Source of the DNA: Clostridiales bacterium
GTDB taxonomy: Bacteria > Bacillota > Clostridia > Peptostreptococcales > T1SED10-28
Length of the DNA stretch: 38,413 nucleotides
Direction of reading: 5' to 3'
Assembly (NCBI GenBank): GCA_007120165.1
Contig: SKOH01000207.1
Coordinates: forward strand, 1 to 38,413
Each line of letters starts with the position of its first letter. Within the stretch, counting starts at the first letter, position 1. The position numbers and the translations under genes are program-made. The notes under the pieces were generated by a model. It was given only the letters and a program-made list of their open reading frames with translations. It was not told the DNA's origin and did no database searches. Below, piece by piece: positions 1 to 8,811 of the stretch.

Positions 1-993
1 GTCGGAGCTTTTCGGATTTTTAAAGCCGAGAGTCCCGGACCCATGTCCGATAAATTAGTTCCAAAGGTAAAGGACACGGCGAAAATTTTATATACTGCGT
101 ATCTAGGGATGACCGGGTTACAAATTATCCTGTTATATCTTGGGGAGATGAATTTATACGAGTCTTTGGTACATACCTTCGGTACCGTGGGAACTGGAGG
201 GTTTTCAATAAAAAATGACAGTATTGGGGGCTATCAGAGCAGTTACACGGTTTGGGTAATTACGTTTTTTATGATTGCCGCAGGGGTGAATTTTGCTCTT
301 TATTACGATCTGTGGAAGGGAAAGTGGAAGAATTTATTTAAAAATTCCGAGCTTCGTCTATATCTTTCAATTATTGTATTCGCAGGGGTTTTAGTAACCA
401 TTAATTTACTGCTGACTACTTACTATGACGGTTTCTTTGAAACCTTAAAACAGGCTTTTTTCCAAACTGCATCAATAACCACAACCACCGGTTATGGGAC
501 TACGGACTTTGATCAGTGGCCTTCCTTTAGTAAAGCCGTCATCTTTTTATTGATGTTTGTAGGAGGCAGTGCCGGTTCCACCGGTGGAGGAATCAAGGTA
601 GCAAGACTTCTGATTTTAGGAGTGGTTATTCGTAGAGAGGTGTTAAGACTGCTGCATCCCCAGGCCTATCTTCCGGTAACATTGAATGGAAAGGCGGTAT
701 CCAATGGAATTGTGCAAGGAGTAACCAGTTTTTTCTTTTTGTATATGCTGATTATTGCCTTTGGAACTTTATTAATATCTTTAGAGGGTGTAGGTCTTTT
801 GACTGCGGTGTCTTCCGTGGCAGCCACCTTGGGAAACATCGGACCGGGATTCGAGCTGGTGGGTCCTACCCAGGACTATAGTCAATTCAGCGCCCCAAGT
901 AAAATGATGTTTTCATTATTTATGCTCTTTGGCCGGCTGGAGCTCTTTACGGTTTTCCTGTTTTTCATCCCAAGTTTTTGGAAGGGAAAATAA
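1..993 (+). CDS. trkH: TrkH family potassium uptake protein (5' end cut by window)
   Basis: This is the membrane channel subunit of a Trk/Ktr-type K+ uptake system. The reading frame is already open at base 1 and translates as AFRIFKAESPGP before the first internal ATG at 43, a stretch conserved in TrkH. The true start therefore lies upstream of the window, and about 330 residues of a usual 450-490 are present. Three selectivity-filter loops are visible, TVGTGGFS, TTTTGYGTTDF and TLGNIGPGF, each followed by a hydrophobic helix. The C-terminus GRLELFTVFLFF...FW is typical of the family. The partner TrkA gating subunit is not seen here. Family identity is clear. The co-transported ion (H+ or Na+) cannot be read from the sequence. 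Confidence 0.93.
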   Translation, partial: VGAFRIFKAESPGPMSDKLVPKVKDTAKILYTAYLGMTGLQIILLYLGEMNLYESLVHTFGTVGTGGFSIKNDSIGGYQSSYTVWVITFFMIAAGVNFALYYDLWKGKWKNLFKNSELRLYLSIIVFAGVLVTINLLLTTYYDGFFETLKQAFFQTASITTTTGYGTTDFDQWPSFSKAVIFLLMFVGGSAGSTGGGIKVARLLILGVVIRREVLRLLHPQAYLPVTLNGKAVSNGIVQGVTSFFFLYMLIIAFGTLLISLEGVGLLTAVSSVAATLGNIGPGFELVGPTQDYSQFSAPSKMMFSLFMLFGRLELFTVFLFFIPSFWKGK

Positions 994-1060
994 ATTTCCA
1001 GTGAATTTTATAATCGAAATGGGTATAAATACTATAATTTGAAATAAGGGGGCTAAATGG

Positions 1061-1381
1061 ATGGCTAAGGATTTTGAAGAAGAATCGCTTAAAAAAGAAG
1101 ATCAAAGTAATGAACTTGAATCGGAAGCTAGGGAAAGCTCCAGTGAATCGACCCGGGCCACAGAAAAAACCATCAATCCGCTAATTGTCGTCAGTTTTAT
1201 CATACTATTTATCTTTGCCATATTTGCCATCGTCAACACCCATGAAGTATCGATTAATTTTCTTTTTGCCGATGTGAATCTTCCGTTGATTATTGTGATT
1301 CTGGGGTCCTTTATTCTAGGAGCCTTAACCTCAGCACTCACCAGTTGGCGGAGTCGAAAAAACAAGTCTCGCAATCGATGA
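1061..1381 (+). CDS. LapA-like (DUF1049) small membrane protein
   Basis: This 106-residue protein begins with a charged, Glu/Ser-rich cytoplasmic head (about residues 1-40). Two hydrophobic helices follow (roughly 43-62 and 72-95) with a short loop containing NTHEVSINFLF between them, and the protein ends in a basic RSRKNKSRNR tail. The helix-loop-helix with the N-x-x-x-V-x-x-x-F pattern is the signature of the LapA/DUF1049 family, named for lipopolysaccharide assembly in Gram-negatives but of unknown role in Firmicutes. The start is supported by AAGGGGG at 1047-1052. A clear intrinsic terminator follows 25 bases after the stop, so the gene is the last of its unit, possibly read through from trkH 67 bases upstream. 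Confidence 0.75.
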   Translation: MAKDFEEESLKKEDQSNELESEARESSSESTRATEKTINPLIVVSFIILFIFAIFAIVNTHEVSINFLFADVNLPLIIVILGSFILGALTSALTSWRSRKNKSRNR

Positions 1382-1405
1382 AACGATCAATAACATTTGT
1401 TAAAG

Positions 1406-1435
1406 ACCCTATTGCTATTCAGCAGTAGGGTTTTT
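1406..1435 (+). terminator. Intrinsic terminator after the lapA-like gene
   Basis: An 11-bp stem (1406-1416 with 1421-1431, one G:T wobble) with a 4-base loop runs straight into five T residues. Confidence 0.9.
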
Positions 1436-1554
1436 ATATGGAAAGGTAAGCTTAAATAGAAAAGAATAATCAGTAATTGTTCGAAGGCGGGGCTGAGCTA
1501 AGCCACAAGCGTTGCCAATAGGAAAACTGAAAAAAGAATAATAATCCTGGGCGG

Positions 1555-1583
1555 TTGACAGATTCAGGAAAGGAATATATAAT
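1555..1583 (+). promoter_or_regulatory. Consensus sigma-A promoter of the RND/TetR operon
   Basis: A perfect TTGACA (1555-1560) and a perfect TATAAT (1578-1583) are separated by exactly 17 bases. Transcription should start near 1590, inside the palindrome that follows. A promoter this strong would need a repressor to keep the exporter off. The rest of the 1436-1698 gap shows nothing else recognisable. Confidence 0.85.
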
Positions 1584-1586
1584 TTA

Positions 1587-1610
1587 AAAACTGACCGACC
1601 AGTCAGTTTT
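1587..1610 (+). promoter_or_regulatory. Palindromic operator, probably for the TetR regulator at 4934
   Basis: AAAACTGAC (1587-1595) and GTCAGTTTT (1602-1610) form a perfect 9-bp inverted repeat around a 6-base centre. The core CTGACCGACCAGTCAG resembles the GACCGACC/GGTC-type sites known for many TetR/AcrR repressors. It lies 4 bases after the -10 box and covers the predicted transcription start, where binding would block initiation. Assignment to the TetR protein of the same operon is inference from position and motif. Confidence 0.75.
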
Positions 1611-1698
1611 CGTATTTGTAATTAGCAACGGTTTAAAATCAGCTCATGGTAATGGGATACCCTTTACTTATATCAATAAAAGAAACGGAGTGAATAAT

Positions 1699-4600
1699 AT
1701 GTTCTCAGCATTCAGCGTAAGAAAGCCTTACACCGTAGTCGTCGCGGTGATCATCATTGCGATTTTAGGAGCCGTATCGTTGACAGGGATGAATTTGGAG
1801 TTATTACCGAATATCAATTTACCGGTAACGGTGGTAACGACCCCCTACATGGGTGCAAGCCCGGAAGAAGTGGAAAATGTGGTCACGCAGCCGATGGAAC
1901 AATCTATGGCGACCCTGACCAATATCAGTTCAATAAGATCAGTGTCTCAGGAGCATATGTCAATTATGATACTGGAATTTGAAGAGTCTGCCAATATGGA
2001 TACCGTACTGATAGAGATGCGGGAGAATCTGGACATGATCTCTGCAGGGATGCCCGATGATGTAGGGTCATCGAACATCATTAGACTCAACCCGGATATG
2101 CTTCCGATAATGGTCGCATCGGTTTCTGTTGAGGACCTGTCCATTACCGAAGCTACCAATGTCGTGGAAAATGATGTTATCCCTCAGCTTGAACGAATAG
2201 AAGGGGTGGCATCGGTCAGTGCATCAGGACTGGGAGATTTCCAAATTGAAGTAATCTTACAGGAAGAAAAAATAGCTGCGGTAAATGAAGAAATTCAGGA
2301 AGCGATTATGGAACAGATGGGCGGCGCACCCGGGGAGAATATACCTACGGGGGAAGAAGGCGCCGAACTTGGAGAAGCTGGCGAAGCCCCGGAAGAAGGA
2401 ACCCCTGAAGACACGGAAACCCCTGGAGACCTCACAGGAATAGAAAATGGAGAAATTGAAATCACCAAGGAAATGATTGAGGGAATCCTCAGTGGTCAAA
2501 ACTTTAGTCTTCCCAGCGGTTATATTATGGCGGATGATCTGAATTATCTGGTCCGGGTCGGAGACGAGATTGAAGATTTGGAGGAACTTCAAAACCTTGT
2601 AATTATCCCTTCAATGATGGAGGGGGTACCTGCATTTTCTTTAGAGGATGTTGCTGATATTAATGTGGTAGACAGTACCGAAGAATCCTATGCCAAAGTG
2701 AACGGAGAAGATGCCATTATTCTCGATATCCAAAAGCAAACCGGATACTCTACCGCTGCGGTGGCGGACAGTCTTCGGGAACAGATGGATGAAATTATGG
2801 AGGATAATACGGAGATCAGCATTGTACCATTGATGGATCAGGGAGAAATTGTAAACATCGTCATATCCTCCATATCAATGAACCTCATTATCGGAGGGAT
2901 ATTAGCGATTTTAATTTTGATCATATTTTTAAAGGATTTAAAGCCTTCCATAACCATTGCGCTGGCCATCCCGATCAGTTTGGTATCGGCCTTTGTGGCG
3001 ATGTATTTCACCGGTGTAACCCTCAATATTATTTCCATGAGCGGGTTGGCCCTGGGAGTTGGAATGCTGGTGGATAACTCGATCGTGGTAATAGAGAATA
3101 TCTACCGGATGAAAAGCGAAGGGAAAAGCTCCAGAAAAGCTGCAATTGATGGAGCAGCCCAGGTAGCGGGAGCGATTACGGCCTCAACCTTAACCACAAT
3201 TTCCGTATTTGTGCCGATTCTTTTTACCGATGGTCTTGCCCGACAGATATTTACCGATATGGGACTTACCATCGCCTATTCATTACTGGCGAGTTTACTG
3301 GTTTCATTAACCTTAGTGCCGATGATTTCATCAAAAGTTATGGATCGGGGCAAGCCTAAAGAGTATAAGCTGTTGGAAAAAATTAAGAGGATCTACGGAA
3401 AACTGCTGGACGTATCCCTAAAGCAGCGTTGGGTGGTTATTATATTGGCGATAGTATTATTCGCTGGTAGTGTGTACGGTTCTTTCAGTTTAGGCACCGA
3501 GTTTATTCCGCCGATTGATTCCGGAGAGCTGTCCCTCGAGGTTACATTCCCTGAGGGCGCTCCCTTCGAAGAAATCACTCAGCAGGCCGATGAAATCATG
3601 GATGAAATATATACCATGGAGGAAGTAGAAAACGTCGGAGGGTTTATCGGCGGCAATGGCTTTGGAATGATGGGCTTGGGTGGAGGCGCCAGTGATACTC
3701 TGTCCATGTATGTCCTTCTTTATGAAGAGACTGAGAAAACCACTCAGGAAGTGGCACAAGAATTCCGGGAGATGGCGGAAGACTTCAATGTGGAAATCAC
3801 CGTCAATGATGATAATATGGATTTGGCCATGCTTACCGGAGGCGCGGTTTCGATTAATATCTATGGAAGAGACCTGGATACCTTGCGGGTAACTGCTCAG
3901 GAAATTGCTGAGATAGTAGAAGGTGTAGAGGGTACCATGGAGGTTTCCGACGGGCTGGAAGACGGTGCTCCGGAATTTAGAATTGCCGTAGATAAAGATG
4001 CCAGTATCGCCGAAGGGCTTACCGTCGCTCAGGTATATATGGAAGTAAGTGAGCTTTTGGAAGAGGTGGATGTATCAACCACCTTAACCATGGGCATCGA
4101 TGATTATGATATCTATGTATTTGATCAGGAAAGCTTGGAAGGCCCGGCATATGAGGATTTGGAAGGTCTAACCATAGAAAATGGCCAGGGGGAAGAGATT
4201 ATCCTTACGGATATTGCAAGGATAGAAGAAACGGTCGGATTCTCTTCCATTAACCGTTCAAATCAGCAACGGTATGTAACGGTATCAGCAGACCTCGAGG
4301 AGGGCTACAACATCGGACTGGTCAGCGACGAAATTGAAGCGGCCTTGGAAGAATATGATGAGCCGGAAGGGTATCAAATCGAAATGGCTGGAGAAATCGA
4401 ACTGATTATGGATTCCTTCGGAGACTTATTTTTGATGCTTGCCCTGGGAGTAACCTTTATCTACCTGATTATGGTGGCTCAGTTCCAATCCCTATTGTCT
4501 CCATTTATTGTGATGTTTACGATTCCATTGGCCTTTACCGGAGGATTTTTGGCACTCATTGTCACCGGAAACCCCGTCAGTATTATTGCCTTTCTTGGTC

Positions 4601-4947
4601 TGATTATTCTATCAGGAATTGTAGTAAACAATGGAATTGTCTTTGTGGACTATATCAACAAACTCAGGGAAATGGGTATGGAAAAAAGGGAAGCTATTAT
4701 TACCGCTGGAAAAACAAGGCTTAGACCGATTATCATGACCGCCCTTACCACCGTAATTGCCCTGTCTACTCTAACCATCGGCATCGGTCGAGGGGTGGAA
4801 ATGGTGCAGCCCATGGCATTAACGGCAGTGGGAGGACTGATCTACGCGACGCTGCTGACGTTAATTCTTATTCCGGTACTGTACGATATTTTAAATCGTA
4901 AAGAATATCGTTCTAAGGAAGCGGGGAAGACACATGGAGAAGAATAA
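1699..4947 (+). CDS. RND family efflux transporter permease (AcrB/SwrC-like)
   Basis: This 1082-residue proton-driven exporter of the hydrophobe/amphiphile RND class resembles SwrC of Gram-positive bacteria. I place the start at ATG 1699, because the in-frame GTG at 1690 overlaps the GGAG ribosome binding site at 1687-1690. One N-terminal helix (about 12-30) is followed by a large external loop, helices 2-6 (about 375-500), a second external loop and helices 8-12 (about 880-1060). Helix 4 carries ALGVGMLVDNSIVVIENI with Asp459 as the expected proton-relay residue. Two oddities are a Glu/Gly/Pro-rich acidic insertion in loop 1 (about 208-250) and a Gly/Met-rich stretch in loop 2 (about 649-666). 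No membrane-fusion or outer-membrane partner is nearby. It overlaps the TetR gene by 14 bases. The substrate is unknown. Confidence 0.92.
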   Translation: MFSAFSVRKPYTVVVAVIIIAILGAVSLTGMNLELLPNINLPVTVVTTPYMGASPEEVENVVTQPMEQSMATLTNISSIRSVSQEHMSIMILEFEESANMDTVLIEMRENLDMISAGMPDDVGSSNIIRLNPDMLPIMVASVSVEDLSITEATNVVENDVIPQLERIEGVASVSASGLGDFQIEVILQEEKIAAVNEEIQEAIMEQMGGAPGENIPTGEEGAELGEAGEAPEEGTPEDTETPGDLTGIENGEIEITKEMIEGILSGQNFSLPSGYIMADDLNYLVRVGDEIEDLEELQNLVIIPSMMEGVPAFSLEDVADINVVDSTEESYAKVNGEDAIILDIQKQTGYSTAAVADSLREQMDEIMEDNTEISIVPLMDQGEIVNIVISSISMNLIIGGILAILILIIFLKDLKPSITIALAIPISLVSAFVAMYFTGVTLNIISMSGLALGVGMLVDNSIVVIENIYRMKSEGKSSRKAAIDGAAQVAGAITASTLTTISVFVPILFTDGLARQIFTDMGLTIAYSLLASLLVSLTLVPMISSKVMDRGKPKEYKLLEKIKRIYGKLLDVSLKQRWVVIILAIVLFAGSVYGSFSLGTEFIPPIDSGELSLEVTFPEGAPFEEITQQADEIMDEIYTMEEVENVGGFIGGNGFGMMGLGGGASDTLSMYVLLYEETEKTTQEVAQEFREMAEDFNVEITVNDDNMDLAMLTGGAVSINIYGRDLDTLRVTAQEIAEIVEGVEGTMEVSDGLEDGAPEFRIAVDKDASIAEGLTVAQVYMEVSELLEEVDVSTTLTMGIDDYDIYVFDQESLEGPAYEDLEGLTIENGQGEEIILTDIARIEETVGFSSINRSNQQRYVTVSADLEEGYNIGLVSDEIEAALEEYDEPEGYQIEMAGEIELIMDSFGDLFLMLALGVTFIYLIMVAQFQSLLSPFIVMFTIPLAFTGGFLALIVTGNPVSIIAFLGLIILSGIVVNNGIVFVDYINKLREMGMEKREAIITAGKTRLRPIIMTALTTVIALSTLTIGIGRGVEMVQPMALTAVGGLIYATLLTLILIPVLYDILNRKEYRSKEAGKTHGEE

Positions 4948-5554
4948 AAAAGAAATGATCTATCAGGGGACCTTAAGCCTTATAGAGGAAAACTATAATT
5001 TTTCCCAGATCAAAGTCGGGGATATTGCCAAAAGAGCGAATATCGGAAAGGGCACAATTTATGAGTACTTTGACAGTAAGGATGAGGTCATATCCCAAAG
5101 CATTGCTTACATGATCAAGGGTTGGGTGCAGAACTTGGAAAATATTTTAGAGGAAAATGGAAGTTTTCAGCAGAGCTACCGTAAAATTTTGAGAAACTTG
5201 TTTCCTATGATGAAAAAGAAACATCAGATTTTTATGGGTTTTATGATGCTCAGTAAATCCAGCGATACATCTGTGGATTCTTTGCATCAGTTGATGGAAA
5301 AAAACAACGAAGACATTCAGCGAAAAATCCTTCATCTATATGAGAAAATTGTAGATAAGAGTCTTGAAGAAGGTATTATTAAAGAAAAGCCTGAGGTTTT
5401 CGACTGGTATTTTGCCGTCAACAGCTCCATTATGTGTGTGCTGATTTATGAGGATCAGTTTGCAAATCAAAGGGTTTTCTCGAGGAAAGCGGCGTACAGT
5501 CAAGAGGACATCATTGAAAAAGCCTATAATATTTTCGTAAAACTTCTAGGATAA
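4934..5554 (+). CDS. TetR/AcrR family transcriptional regulator
   Basis: This 206-residue protein has the TetR N-terminal helix-turn-helix at about residues 24-46, including VGDIAKRANIGKGTIYEYF followed by the usual SKDE. The variable all-helical C-terminal half would bind the ligand. It starts inside the last codons of the RND exporter gene (14-base overlap), so the two are translated from one message. This layout, together with the palindrome at 1587-1610 over the operon start, suggests an autoregulated repressor released by a substrate of the pump. The inducer cannot be inferred. A strong terminator follows 27 bases after the stop. Confidence 0.92.
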   Translation: MEKNKKEMIYQGTLSLIEENYNFSQIKVGDIAKRANIGKGTIYEYFDSKDEVISQSIAYMIKGWVQNLENILEENGSFQQSYRKILRNLFPMMKKKHQIFMGFMMLSKSSDTSVDSLHQLMEKNNEDIQRKILHLYEKIVDKSLEEGIIKEKPEVFDWYFAVNSSIMCVLIYEDQFANQRVFSRKAAYSQEDIIEKAYNIFVKLLG

Positions 5555-5580
5555 TATGAAGTGAAAAAGAATAGAATCAA

Positions 5581-5613
5581 AAAAGTCCCCGGGTTTTCGA
5601 TCCGGGGACTTTT
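5581..5613 (+). terminator. Intrinsic terminator after tetR
   Basis: A perfect 12-bp GC-rich stem (5581-5592 with 5602-5613) has a 9-base loop and ends in TTTTC. An A-run on the left arm means it could also work on the opposite strand. Confidence 0.9.
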
Positions 5614-5801
5614 CTTTGAGAAAGCCGTGTTACTATGATTTTGTATCTGGTTAGGAAAATTTTTCCCGGGTAGACATCAAAGGAAGTTATGAATTTTTTA
5701 AAAAATGTTAAAAAAACAAAATGTTTTAGAGGCAACAAAGGTGAATTACCATGGGGAAAGAGACTTTTTTTCTGAAGGAGAAAAAGGATAGGAGGGAACA
5801 T

Positions 5802-6347
5802 ATGCGCATTTTTATTGGTATACCCTTTAGCGAAGAAAATAAGAGAAATTTACAAAGAATACAAAATAAAGTGGTAGAAAAAAGTGAAGGAGGGCGTTTT
5901 TCCAATCCCAAAAACTTTCATATGACCTTAAAATTCATTGGAGAAATCGATGCGGAAAAGCTCCCGGAAATCAAAGAAGCCCTCGAAAAAATTGCGGATA
6001 AAAACCCTTCTTTTGATCTAAGGCTTCAAGGTTTTGATACTTTCAGAAAAGGGAAAACTTGTATTCCCTGGATGGGTATTAAGGAAGGCCAAGAATATTT
6101 AGCAGAGTTGCAGGAACAAGTCGAAACAGCTTTTGAAAAAATAGGGTACAAAAAAGAAAGTCGGCCATTTCTCCCTCATATGACCTTTGGGCGAAAAGTA
6201 CAACTCTCTTTTTCTAATGAATCATTTTTGCGGGAAACACTGAAACATGAAAGTGTGAGGATAAAAGTAGCTTCCATCGCTATACTGGAGAGTACCCGGA
6301 TCAGTGGAGAATTGGTATACCCGGTCATAAAAAGATTCTTTTTGTAA
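5802..6347 (+). CDS. thpR: RNA 2',3'-cyclic phosphodiesterase (2H family, ThpR)
   Basis: This 181-residue protein belongs to the two-histidine phosphoesterase superfamily, formerly called 2'-5' RNA ligase, which opens 2',3'-cyclic phosphate ends of RNA. Both catalytic H-x-T motifs are present: FHMTLKFIGE with His40/Thr42 and LPHMTFGRK with His126/Thr128. Length matches the family (about 180). The start at 5802 is chosen because AGGAGGG at 5790-5795 is ideally spaced and the protein then begins MRIFIGIPF, the normal N-terminus. A longer reading from the ATG at 5751 has no such support. It stands alone between a terminator and the convergent uppP gene. Confidence 0.9.
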   Translation: MRIFIGIPFSEENKRNLQRIQNKVVEKSEGGRFSNPKNFHMTLKFIGEIDAEKLPEIKEALEKIADKNPSFDLRLQGFDTFRKGKTCIPWMGIKEGQEYLAELQEQVETAFEKIGYKKESRPFLPHMTFGRKVQLSFSNESFLRETLKHESVRIKVASIAILESTRISGELVYPVIKRFFL

Positions 6348-6395
6348 TGTCTTCGGGGCAGCCTTTTTCCTGGGTAATGAAATCAAAAAGCTTTA

Positions 6396-7232
6396 TTATA
6401 GAAACGATAAGATAATGGCACCGGTTCCTAATGCCCAGGTGTAATAGGAAAAGTAATAAAGCTTTCCTTTCGAGATCATTCGTATCAGCGTTCTAATGGC
6501 AAAGACTCCGGCTACGAAGGAGGTGAAAATTCCAACGAGAAGCATGGGAAGGGTAACGTCACCGGTGCCGTAGGTCAGCGCATCCCGTGCCTCCAATAAA
6601 CTTGCGCCGACAATGACAGGGAAAGAAAGCAAGAAAGAATAACGGGTGGCCGTCTCTTTATTGATTCCCTGGAATAGGGCTCCGGAAATGGTTGAACCGG
6701 ACCGGGACATTCCCGGAGTAATGGCCAGGCCTTGAAATACTCCAATTACAATGGCATTCAGCCATGACATTTCCTTTAATGATTTTTTGTTCTCTTTAAA
6801 TTTCTGGGTCCGCTCAGAGGCCCAAAGAAGGGTTCCGGTCATTAACAGCGCAATACCGATAACCCGCTGAGAAGTGTATACTTCAGAAAATATATCTCTT
6901 AATAAAATTCCCATCAATGCCGTAGGGATACTGCCGACAATAATTAAAAGACCCAATTTTCGGTAAAGATTATCCAGGCCCAATCCTTTTCCACGAAGGG
7001 TGTCCCAACACATTTTAAAAAATTCCAAAGTAATATTATATAAATCCGTCCAATAAACAACCAGGACTGAAAAGATCGTTCCGATATGCAGCATTACGGT
7101 TAAGAAAAATATTTGATCCTCCGGGGTTCCTAATAAAAACTGGGTTAATGCTAAATGACCGGAACTGCTTATAGGTAAAAATTCAGCAATTCCCTGTACA
7201 ATTCCTAATATAATGGCTTCAAATAATGACAT
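6396..7232 (-). CDS. uppP: Undecaprenyl-diphosphatase UppP/BacA
   Basis: This 278-residue integral membrane phosphatase recycles the C55 lipid carrier of peptidoglycan synthesis by converting undecaprenyl pyrophosphate to the monophosphate. The first signature, GIVQGIAEFLPISSSGH, holds Gln13, Glu17 and His26, which is the (E/Q)xxxE form of the active site. The second, TPGMSRSGST, supplies the catalytic Ser and Arg. The remainder is hydrophobic helices, as expected. AGGAG (reverse complement of 7241-7245) lies 8 bases before the ATG. The gene is on its own on the reverse strand, convergent with thpR and divergent from the serpin gene. The family is linked to bacitracin tolerance when overexpressed. 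Confidence 0.96.
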   Translation of the reverse strand: MSLFEAIILGIVQGIAEFLPISSSGHLALTQFLLGTPEDQIFFLTVMLHIGTIFSVLVVYWTDLYNITLEFFKMCWDTLRGKGLGLDNLYRKLGLLIIVGSIPTALMGILLRDIFSEVYTSQRVIGIALLMTGTLLWASERTQKFKENKKSLKEMSWLNAIVIGVFQGLAITPGMSRSGSTISGALFQGINKETATRYSFLLSFPVIVGASLLEARDALTYGTGDVTLPMLLVGIFTSFVAGVFAIRTLIRMISKGKLYYFSYYTWALGTGAIILSFL

Positions 7233-7313
7233 AATCGTGCCTCCTAAAAATATTTTGCGTATAGATAAGTCTACAACAGGATGATTTTTATTTTTTTCTC
7301 CAAATCCTTTACT

Positions 7314-7319
7314 ATTGTA
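7314..7319 (-). promoter_or_regulatory. Possible extended -10 of the uppP promoter
   Basis: On the reverse strand the sequence reads TGATACAAT, an extended -10 (TG-N-TACAAT), about 80 bases before the uppP start. No convincing -35 is present, so this is tentative. The rest of the 222-base gap between uppP and the serpin gene is AT-rich and unremarkable. Confidence 0.3.
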
Positions 7320-7454
7320 TCATTTTATTACCAAGATCGTATGGGATTTTACAAATTTTTAAAAATAATTTAGCAAAGGTATGATGTATTGGGAACAAGT
7401 GAAGTCCAATAGCCGTCTTACTGATAAGCCTGAATTTTGAAAGGAGAGAGGATT

Positions 7455-8681
7455 ATGAAAAGGAAAACTTATATAGGAACCCTGCTAATACTACTGTTAG
7501 CATTAGGAGGGTGTGGTTTTTTTCAGGACGGAGAGGCGGCCCATGAATACGATGCAGGGAAAGTGAACGGGGAATTTATTAACGGTAACAATGAGTTTGC
7601 CTGGGATATCATGAAAGCGCTAAATGAAGAGGATGAAGAGGAAAACATTTTTATCTCGCCTATTAGTATTTCCACAGCACTTTCCATGACCTATCAAGGA
7701 GCCCGGGAAGAGACAAAAGAAGAGATGGCTGAAGTTCTAGGCTATGGGGGTATGGAAGATGAAGTGCTGCGAGAAAGCTATGAGGAGTTTTTAACGTATT
7801 TGGCGGCCTTAGACCCGGATATCGAACTGAACATCGGGAATTCCATTTGGTACCGGGAGGGAGAGGCCATCGAAGAAGATTTTTTGACAATCAATAAAGG
7901 TGTATTTGATGCCTCAGTAGAAGAAATTGATTTTTCCGATGATAGGGCAGCGGATATTATTAATGATTGGATTGAGGGCGCCACGGAAGGGAAGATTGAA
8001 AGGATGCTGGAGGGCCCGATTCCCGGAAACGTGATCATGTATTTAATCAATGCAATATACTTTAACGGAGAGTGGGCAGTACCCTTTGAAGAAGAACAGA
8101 GTTTTGAACGGGAATTCACATCCATTACGGGAGAAATTCAAAATACGATGATGATGAAACGTAATGGAGAAGTGGAATACGGCGAAGGGGAAAACTATAA
8201 AAGTGTTCGAATGCCCTATGGCGAAAATGAAAACACAGCCATGTACGTCATTTTACCAACGGAAGAGTTAAGTATTAATGAATTTCTCCGAAGGATAGAT
8301 AATACCAAATGGCAGGAAATAAAGAATAGCATTTCTCCAGCCCAGGATGTAGAGCTTCAGATACCAAGATTTGAGATGGAATATGGTATTAAATCCCTAA
8401 AAGACGCACTGATAAAATTAGGGATGAGTACGCCTTTTGAAATGAATGCCAATTTTGATGGCATCCGTTCCGGAATTTTCATTGAAGAAGTGCTCCATAA
8501 AGCGGTTATTGAAGTCAATGAACAGGGAAGTGAAGCAGCGGCAGTTACGATTGTTGAAATGGAAGAATCGGCAGCAATGGACCCGCTAAATTTTATCGCG
8601 GACCGACCCTTCATTTTTATCATTGCCAATGACGAAGCGGACAGTATTCTTTTTATGGGAAAGGCAGCAGGATGGCAGTAG
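7455..8681 (+). CDS. Serpin (serine protease inhibitor), predicted lipoprotein
   Basis: This 408-residue protein has a whole serpin fold. The start at ATG 7455 follows AAGGAGAG at 7441-7448, and the TTG at 7437 lies before that site. Residues 1-20 form a lipoprotein signal, KRK then a hydrophobic run ending LALGGC, so Cys20 is the expected lipidated residue and the protein should sit on the outer face of the membrane. Typical serpin segments include FISPISISTALSMTYQGA near the N-terminus, INAIYFNGEW in the middle and DRPFIFII near the end. The reactive-centre hinge EQGSEAAAVT (from about residue 356) has the small residues needed for loop insertion, so it should be inhibitory. The scissile bond probably falls around 370-376 (ESAAMD). 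Target protease unknown. Confidence 0.93.
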   Translation: MKRKTYIGTLLILLLALGGCGFFQDGEAAHEYDAGKVNGEFINGNNEFAWDIMKALNEEDEEENIFISPISISTALSMTYQGAREETKEEMAEVLGYGGMEDEVLRESYEEFLTYLAALDPDIELNIGNSIWYREGEAIEEDFLTINKGVFDASVEEIDFSDDRAADIINDWIEGATEGKIERMLEGPIPGNVIMYLINAIYFNGEWAVPFEEEQSFEREFTSITGEIQNTMMMKRNGEVEYGEGENYKSVRMPYGENENTAMYVILPTEELSINEFLRRIDNTKWQEIKNSISPAQDVELQIPRFEMEYGIKSLKDALIKLGMSTPFEMNANFDGIRSGIFIEEVLHKAVIEVNEQGSEAAAVTIVEMEESAAMDPLNFIADRPFIFIIANDEADSILFMGKAAGWQ

Positions 8682-8718
8682 AAATGGTGAAAGGTTAAAA
8701 ATATGCTTTAGAACAGTT

Positions 8719-8760
8719 AGTAAGCATTCACTCATCAATATTGTGTGAATACTTACTTTT
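8719..8760 (+). terminator. Probable terminator after the serpin gene
   Basis: A 13-bp stem (8719-8731 with 8745-8757, one mismatch) around a 13-base loop is followed by TTTT. The arms are AT-rich, so strength is uncertain. Confidence 0.65.
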
Positions 8761-8811
8761 ACATAGGAATGTTAGGAATTTATCGAAAATTCTTTTATCA
8801 ATTTTGGATTG

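Noticed and set aside
2257-2592. Reverse-strand open frames inside the RND gene and other large genes
   Set aside because: They are antisense shadows without ribosome binding sites or recognisable protein features.
5751-5801. An in-frame ATG extending ThpR by 17 residues
   Set aside because: The extension is Lys-rich and unlike the family N-terminus, and the AGGAGGG site clearly serves ATG 5802.
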